Shown here: piece after piece, positions 59,243 through 64,000 of the stretch
Numbering within the stretch: position 1 is the stretch's first letter
Layout: each line of letters opens with the position of its first letter
From: Planctomycetota bacterium
Lineage (GTDB): Bacteria; Planctomycetota; Phycisphaerae; Sedimentisphaerales; Anaerobacaceae
DNA length: 64,000 nt
Direction of reading: 5' to 3'
Assembly (NCBI GenBank): GCA_030605475.1
Contig: JAUWIG010000040.1
Location: 1-64,000 of the forward strand
Made by a program: the position numbers and the translations under genes
Notes under the pieces: generated by a model
What the model was told of the DNA's origin: nothing
What the model saw: the letters and a program-made list of their open reading frames with translations, nothing else
The model's database searches: none

Positions 59243-60304
59243 TTACGCCTTTCGCTCTGCCGATGGTTTGCCTACAAACTTTTTATGACGGTCGGGAAAC
59301 TTAAATGGTATTGTTATAATTGCCCATATCGACCCAAGGCCGTAAGATACGTGTGATACTACAAATGACCATAAAATCAAGATAGCGGAAGATTTTGTCT
59401 GGCGTGCACACCGAATCGAAAAAGTACATGCAACCGACAGATACAGCAAAATATAACATAGCAGCATCCATTTAACAGTCCACCAGAAAAAAGCTCCTAT
59501 GGTAAAAGTAATTAGTCCTAAAACAAAAACCATCGGAACAAAGTGCCTCAGAGACAATCCGGCACTTTCACCTGTGAGCCAAACGGTATATAGATTCCAG
59601 AGGCCATTGTTAAATGCCTGCTGCCATAATCCGCGATAAGTAGCCCGATTGTAATAGCCGACCTCTATTTCAGGTGAGATTATAATACGGCCACCGGCTT
59701 TGCGTATCCTGTGATTCAGTTCAGAGTCCTCGTTACGTACCAGTCTTTCATCGTACAAACCTATCTTTTCAAAAAGTTCACGTTTGAACATTCCAAATGC
59801 GACGTTATCGGTTTCCTGCTCCTGCTCAGAACCGCCTATCCTGTGCACTGACTTGCCGACGCCGAACCTGTTACTGGTCGCCGCAGCAATCGCCCTGGCC
59901 ACAGGCGTATCAGCTCCCGGCAAAGTATTCCAGTAGCCTCCGGCATTGGCGGCACCGGTCCGTTCGGACAGTTCTATGCATTTGCGGATATAACTCGAAT
60001 CATAAGTTGCGTGACAATCAATTCTGGCAATATAGTCACCCTGAGCCGCCTTTATCCCAATATTCATCGCTGCAGCCTGTATCCTCGCAGGATTATCCAG
60101 CAGCCTTATGCGACTGTCCTTAGCGGCCATTTTTTGAACAATCTCGCGGGTGCCATCAGTACTCATTCCGTCTACAACAAGCACCTCTATCTTCTCAGCG
60201 GGATAATCACTTTGTAAAATCGAATTCAAAGTATTTTCTATAAATCGAGCTTCACTATGGCACGGTGCAATTACACTAACCATTGGAAGACCAGCTTCAA
60301 CCAT
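59243..60304 (-). CDS. Family 2 glycosyltransferase with C-terminal membrane segments
   Basis: 353 aa. Begins PMVSVIAPCHSEARFIENTLNSIL; EVLVVDGMSTDGTREIV and DYIARIDCHA give the nucleotide-sugar and D-x-D-like sites; NEDSELNHRIRKAGGRI is the acceptor-side motif. Three hydrophobic segments near the C-terminus (~250-330). ExoA-like, probably adds sugars to a lipid-linked polysaccharide on the cytoplasmic face. Confidence 0.92.
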   Translation of the reverse strand: MVEAGLPMVSVIAPCHSEARFIENTLNSILQSDYPAEKIEVLVVDGMSTDGTREIVQKMAAKDSRIRLLDNPARIQAAAMNIGIKAAQGDYIARIDCHATYDSSYIRKCIELSERTGAANAGGYWNTLPGADTPVARAIAAATSNRFGVGKSVHRIGGSEQEQETDNVAFGMFKRELFEKIGLYDERLVRNEDSELNHRIRKAGGRIIISPEIEVGYYNRATYRGLWQQAFNNGLWNLYTVWLTGESAGLSLRHFVPMVFVLGLITFTIGAFFWWTVKWMLLCYILLYLSVACTFSIRCARQTKSSAILILWSFVVSHVSYGLGSIWAIITIPFKFPDRHKKFVGKPSAERKA

Positions 60305-60394
60305 AAATCAAGAATCTCCAGCAAAAATTGGTGGATTTAATGTTTCCTCCGGTCCTGACAGCATCTGAGCGGCCGATTTCCTGTTGTGTTGCAC

Positions 60395-60862
60395 TTATTT
60401 TTTCTTGTTTGGCCCGTGTGTATTAAGCTCTTTCTGCTCAGCATAGAAACGCTTGAGGGTTTTTCTGAGAAAAGTTGAACTTCTGCCTGTTGTGTAAGGT
60501 AAATATACCACCCTTCTTCCGTTCTTGACCATGAAATCGTGCCCTCTCACTTTGCGCTGCCACCAGTCATCTCCAACAGCAAGAATATCCACATCCAGCT
60601 GTTTTAGTAGTTCGTCCCTTTTTATCACTCGTTCCGGGATTACTGCGTCAACATATCGGCATGCTGTTAGAACACCGACCCTGTCCTCATAACTCATGAG
60701 GGGGTGGTACCCTTTATCCTTCATTACCAATTCATCCGTTTTAACTCCGACGATAAGAATATCTCCCAATGCCTTTGCGCTTTGTAATAAATTCAGATGC
60801 CCGATATGAAACATATCCCACGTTCCCGGAGTAAACACAATTACTTTACCATCTCTTGACAT
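60395..60862 (-). CDS. Cytidylyltransferase-like protein
   Basis: 155 aa, nucleotidyltransferase alpha/beta fold. VFTPGTWDMFHIGHLNLLQSAKALGD contains the HxGH motif, and TTGRSSTFLRKTL carries the ISTT-R-like motif. It resembles TagD/RfaE-type enzymes that make CDP- or ADP-activated polyols. The next gene (246 aa) is a CDP-alcohol phosphotransferase, so it may make the CDP-alcohol used there. The polyol is unknown. Confidence 0.86.
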   Translation of the reverse strand: MSRDGKVIVFTPGTWDMFHIGHLNLLQSAKALGDILIVGVKTDELVMKDKGYHPLMSYEDRVGVLTACRYVDAVIPERVIKRDELLKQLDVDILAVGDDWWQRKVRGHDFMVKNGRRVVYLPYTTGRSSTFLRKTLKRFYAEQKELNTHGPNKKK

Positions 60863-60949
60863 AATCTTAAACCCTTAAATGAACCTCATAGTATATTGAT
60901 TTATCTAAATTTGCAATTTGTCGCCAAAGTGCGGATTGTTCGAATACAC

Positions 60950-61690
60950 TTATGCTTTATCAAGCATACCCTTCGTCCCGGGCCAATCCTGGTAGACTTG
61001 CTCATATCGACCTTTTCGGCGGTGGTTCAACAGTATGCATAGTTTACCCAAACTCAGCAAGGTCCCCGCTATCATACCATAAAAGAACCACACTCCACCT
61101 TCAGGCAGACCGATAAGGCCACCAATCAGTGGAAAAATAACAAATTCCATTAGCTGTTCGTCATCGAAGGTATATAGTGCTAATGACCTTGGAATAAAAC
61201 GGCGTACGACTTTTCTATGAAAGTTGGGAAATTCCAAATCGAATGCCAAAACTCCTGCTTTACCGTACAATTTATGCACTACAACATGGACGACCAAAAC
61301 TACAGCTGTCAATATTGCTAACAGCATTCCACTGTTAATGTAGAAGAAAATCGCAATCCCGAGAAAAGCTGAAGGTTTTCGCACGGCATCAGCCATATTG
61401 TCCAGTTTGCCGCCGAACTCTGACGATATCTCGCGCAACCTTGCGACCTTACCATCGATATTATCACAGAAGAACGAGAATTCAAAAAACACTGCACCCC
61501 ATATCCACTGTCCCCGGGCAAAGAACACTCCGTTCACCAGCCCCGCCAAAAGCGAAAGAAATGTAATCAGATTAGGATGCACTTTCAATGCAGCCAGCAC
61601 GGGCGCCAATGGTATGGAAATTATTTCAGGAATCAGCATATTCCACGGCTGATATGCTTTAACGTACACAGGTCTGGATTTTTCCTTCAT
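60950..61690 (-). CDS. CDP-alcohol phosphatidyltransferase family protein
   Basis: 246 aa, several membrane helices. The diagnostic D-x2-D-G-x2-A-R-x8-G-x3-D-x3-D motif is present as DNIDGKVARLREISSEFG then GKLDNMAD (around residues 91-116). It transfers an alcohol phosphate from or to a CDP carrier. Paired with the cytidylyltransferase gene 87 bp downstream in transcription order, it could build an inositol-, glycerol- or polyol-phosphate lipid or polymer. Confidence 0.88.
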   Translation of the reverse strand: MKEKSRPVYVKAYQPWNMLIPEIISIPLAPVLAALKVHPNLITFLSLLAGLVNGVFFARGQWIWGAVFFEFSFFCDNIDGKVARLREISSEFGGKLDNMADAVRKPSAFLGIAIFFYINSGMLLAILTAVVLVVHVVVHKLYGKAGVLAFDLEFPNFHRKVVRRFIPRSLALYTFDDEQLMEFVIFPLIGGLIGLPEGGVWFFYGMIAGTLLSLGKLCILLNHRRKGRYEQVYQDWPGTKGMLDKA

Positions 61691-61809
61691 ATTACACCTT
61701 TCATATATAATTCTATCATAATGCCCGGCCGTAGTTCAGCTAATTTTCCTTTATCATTTCGGTGACCAATATGCTGGCAGACTTTTTAAACATTCTCAGT
61801 AAAACGCGT

Positions 61810-63054
61810 TTATGCCCCTGTACTGCATTTTGCTGTTGATTCGATAATTCCTAATGCTTTCATCGCCAGCTTATCCCTGTCAAACTCTTCGACGGCAACG
61901 CGCCGGGCGTTTCTGCCCATCTCAACTAAAAGTTCTCTATGCGAGTGAAGATACAACACCTTTTCAACAAACTGCTCAAGATTGCACAAATCGCAGCCAA
62001 AGCCGGCAGCGTTATCTTCAAGAACTTTCCCCTGCCAGCCGCTGTAGTTCAAGAGAATCAGCTTACCCGCACTTAAACTGTCAAAAAACTTATTAGCCGA
62101 GTTATGCTCCAATATTGGGTATTTGGCGATTATAACTAAGCCTGCATCCGCTGCTGCAAAAATCTCCGGTAGTTGTCGTTTAGGCACGGAAGGCAGGATT
62201 TCTACGTTTGCCAGGCCAAGCTCTTTTACCCTGCTCTCCAAAAGTGGCTTTTGACTTCCGTCACCTATCAGCACAAACATAATATCGCGATGTTCTTTGA
62301 GCTTTTCAGCAGCGTTGATAACAAAATCCAGACCATTAATCCTGCCCATTGTACCTGCATGGAGAAAAACGAGTTTATCGTCCCAGCCCCTTTCTTTTCT
62401 TACCGCAGAACCATCAATATCTGGCCGATAGAAGCTGGTCTCAGAAAAGTTGGGGATAATCGTTATCGGCTTGTCTTTCAGCTTTTCCCTGACCATAACT
62501 TCTCTTACGCTATCAGCCATGCTTGGCGAACATACAATGATTGAATCACTGTGCTGATAAATAGTTTTCTCCAGCCACAAGAGCGCTCTAATCATGATAT
62601 TGCTTTTTATGATTCCCATTTCTATGAGTATTTCAGGCCATTGGTCGGTAACCTCAAACACGAAGGGTATCTTTTTGAGCCGCTTTGCTGCTATCGCAGG
62701 AATGCCGATAGTCAAGGGTGTACTTCTTGCGTAGATAACGTCAACGTTCTTCGTAAGCAAGGCCGTTATCACCGACACAAACAAAAAAGCTATCCAGGAC
62801 AAGCAGCGGCTCATCTTGCCCATTTTCTGTCTGTATGGTATGCTAAATGTGAGCACATTAATCCCTTCAACATTTAATTTTTTGAAGAACACCCCTGTCG
62901 CGTTTCTCAAATCTTCAGACACAAGGTTGGCGGTCGTGGTCAGCACCGTAACCTTGTGTCCCCGTGCCATCCATAAACGGGAAAACTCATATGCTCGCGT
63001 GACATTCGTCCCATTTGGGGTCGAAAAGTATTGGTTAATATAAAGAATATTCAT
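61810..63054 (-). CDS. Family 4 glycosyltransferase
   Basis: 414 aa, GT-B fold. N-terminal MNILYINQYFSTPNGTNVTRAYEFSRLWMARGHKVTVLT is the WcaI/WbuB-like acceptor domain. The C-terminal nucleotide-sugar domain has LVFLHAGTMGRINGLDFVINAAEKL, VLIGDGSQKPLLESRVKELGL and EHNSANKFFDSLSAGKLILL with the conserved Glu/Lys region. Builds envelope polysaccharide. Confidence 0.92.
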   Translation of the reverse strand: MNILYINQYFSTPNGTNVTRAYEFSRLWMARGHKVTVLTTTANLVSEDLRNATGVFFKKLNVEGINVLTFSIPYRQKMGKMSRCLSWIAFLFVSVITALLTKNVDVIYARSTPLTIGIPAIAAKRLKKIPFVFEVTDQWPEILIEMGIIKSNIMIRALLWLEKTIYQHSDSIIVCSPSMADSVREVMVREKLKDKPITIIPNFSETSFYRPDIDGSAVRKERGWDDKLVFLHAGTMGRINGLDFVINAAEKLKEHRDIMFVLIGDGSQKPLLESRVKELGLANVEILPSVPKRQLPEIFAAADAGLVIIAKYPILEHNSANKFFDSLSAGKLILLNYSGWQGKVLEDNAAGFGCDLCNLEQFVEKVLYLHSHRELLVEMGRNARRVAVEEFDRDKLAMKALGIIESTAKCSTGA

Positions 63055-63088
63055 GTATGGTTACACGCACCGCTCAAAGTTTAATGTC

Positions 63089-64000
63089 TTACTTTTTAAG
63101 CAGGTCTTCATAGCACTTAAGCAACACCTTGAATTCCGATGACCAGTTATATTTGTTCCGCACCGCGGCCATTCCGCGCTGGCCCATCGCAGCCAATTCA
63201 TCCGTGTCGGCAAGCATCCTTTCGCAAACATCGACCACCTCGTCGATGTTGGTTGAGTCTGCCATCATACCGGTTCGCTCACCTTCAACATACGGCCGCC
63301 ACTGGTCAAAATTAGATGCCAAAACAGGCGTCCCCACCATCATATATTCAATGATTTTGGTTGCCAGACACGTAGTGTAATTTGGTACGGGCAGTAGTAA
63401 ACACATACCAATTGTCGCTTGCGAAACAAGCTTCATTGCTTTTAACCAATCCAAGCGACCTGTAAGTACAACTTTATCTTGCAGATGCGACTTTTCAATT
63501 TTCGATTTTAGTTCTTTGCCAAGTTTCTCACGATAATGCCCTACAATTTGCATGCGAAAATCATGCCCCCTTTCGGCAAGTTTACGCGCCAGTTCAACAT
63601 AAACCATAGCTCCTCGAATTTTAGCCACGCCGCCAACATACACGAGCAACGGAACCGCAGATTTTCTCTTTTCATCACTTGCGATTGCAATCATTTCAGG
63701 ATAATTTTGTACCAGGTATGTATTTGATGAATAATCTGATACAGTGTTTTTGTTGGCAACTATCAGCGGTTGCCCAGTAATAAACATACGCTCCAACAAT
63801 CTATAACAAAGAGATATTGGTTTTCTCGTAAACCTTGGCAGGTAATGCTTGCTCATTATCTGTCGCGGAACCGATTCATGTATATCGAAGACCACCTTTT
63901 TACCAAGTACCCATCGCAACACGAATCCCATAAGCAGCAATTCCGGGTCGTGATAATGATACAGCGAGGCTTTAGTCTCCAAAGCGTTCTTCATAGCTAC
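63089..64000 (-). CDS. Family 4 glycosyltransferase, 5' end beyond window
   Basis: At least 301 aa, with the frame open to the window edge (GTA GCT before the first Met), so the true start lies outside. The visible part begins near residue ~80 of a typical GT4 (ASLYHYHDPELLLMGFVLRWVLGKKVVFDIHES). The C-terminal domain has PLLVYVGGVAKIRGAMVYVELARKL, VVLTGRLDWLKAMKLVSQATIGMCLL and CLATKIIEYMMVGTPVLASN. Likely a polysaccharide glycosyltransferase. Confidence 0.9.
   Translation of the reverse strand, partial: VAMKNALETKASLYHYHDPELLLMGFVLRWVLGKKVVFDIHESVPRQIMSKHYLPRFTRKPISLCYRLLERMFITGQPLIVANKNTVSDYSSNTYLVQNYPEMIAIASDEKRKSAVPLLVYVGGVAKIRGAMVYVELARKLAERGHDFRMQIVGHYREKLGKELKSKIEKSHLQDKVVLTGRLDWLKAMKLVSQATIGMCLLLPVPNYTTCLATKIIEYMMVGTPVLASNFDQWRPYVEGERTGMMADSTNIDEVVDVCERMLADTDELAAMGQRGMAAVRNKYNWSSEFKVLLKCYEDLLKK

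Overview
This window is a contiguous stretch of an anaerobic bacterial chromosome, most likely a member of the Planctomycetota (Phycisphaerae-like). That placement is inference. It rests on a CxC...CPRC zinc ribbon on the rhomboid protein, an H-X10-DG pseudopilin-type motif in the ECF anti-sigma partner, a TIGR03790 protein, a Firmicute-style AddAB, and intergenic DNA crowded with heptamer tandem repeats and dispersed palindromes. The centre of the window is an almost complete bacterial Wood-Ljungdahl (reductive acetyl-CoA) gene set, so the organism is probably acetogenic or uses the pathway in another C1 role.

Layout. 1-3.1 kb: an ECF sigma factor and membrane anti-sigma-like partner, bracketed by a perfect 85-bp inverted repeat and repeat-rich DNA. 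3.1-5.1 kb: a tightly coupled three-gene operon (TIGR04255 protein, unknown protein, HEPN protein) that may be a toxin or defence unit. 5.4-15.6 kb (+ strand): a TIGR03916-type radical SAM protein, a rhomboid protease, an ArfB-like release factor, and addB-addA. 15.7-41.1 kb (- strand): transcription from a good sigma70-type promoter near 41.2 kb runs through cooC, cooF, a flavin oxidoreductase, acsA (interrupted by an in-frame TAG), acsB, acsC, acsV, acsF, acsD, acsE, fhs, a hexulose-phosphate synthase-RraA fusion, hxlB, fchA, folD, a GltD/MvhD-like electron transfer protein, metV, metF and a Tat-exported [NiFe] hydrogenase with its protease. 41.3-49.9 kb (- strand): a molybdenum/tungsten block (ModE-like regulator, WtpABC transporter, MobB-MobA fusion, MoeA, MoaA, MoaC, MOSC, MogA) plus a DUF3786 protein. 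Formate dehydrogenase, the usual Mo/W client of the pathway, is not in the window. 50.3-56.7 kb: NAD synthetase, a nitroreductase/DJ-1 fusion, a VanZ-like protein, TIGR03790 and a KamA-like radical SAM protein. 56.8-64 kb: envelope polysaccharide genes (sugar transferase, frameshifted deacetylase, methyltransferase, glycosyltransferases, and a cytidylyltransferase/CDP-alcohol transferase pair). The last gene runs off the window.

How the genes fit together. Fhs, FchA, FolD and MetF/MetV carry formate to methyl-THF. AcsE passes the methyl to the corrinoid protein AcsCD, which AcsV reactivates. AcsA makes CO, and AcsB joins CO, methyl and CoA. CooC and AcsF insert or activate nickel sites. The hydrogenase, CooF, the flavoprotein and the MvhD-type protein handle electrons. 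The RuMP enzymes inside the operon could join formaldehyde, pentose phosphate and methylene-THF metabolism.

Most notable observations: (1) an in-frame amber codon splits the CODH gene exactly inside a conserved stretch; (2) about 61-bp palindromic elements (CCCCGTTAGA...TCTAACGGGG) occur between genes and, in frame, inside addB, addA and moeA, much like Rickettsia palindromic elements; (3) 7-bp tandem repeats occur throughout and also add in-frame residues to acsF and addB; (4) an Asp replaces a proximal-cluster Cys in the hydrogenase small subunit; (5) the HEPN operon; (6) a structured leader in front of the Mo/W operon; (7) a metF C-terminal remnant directly after metF.
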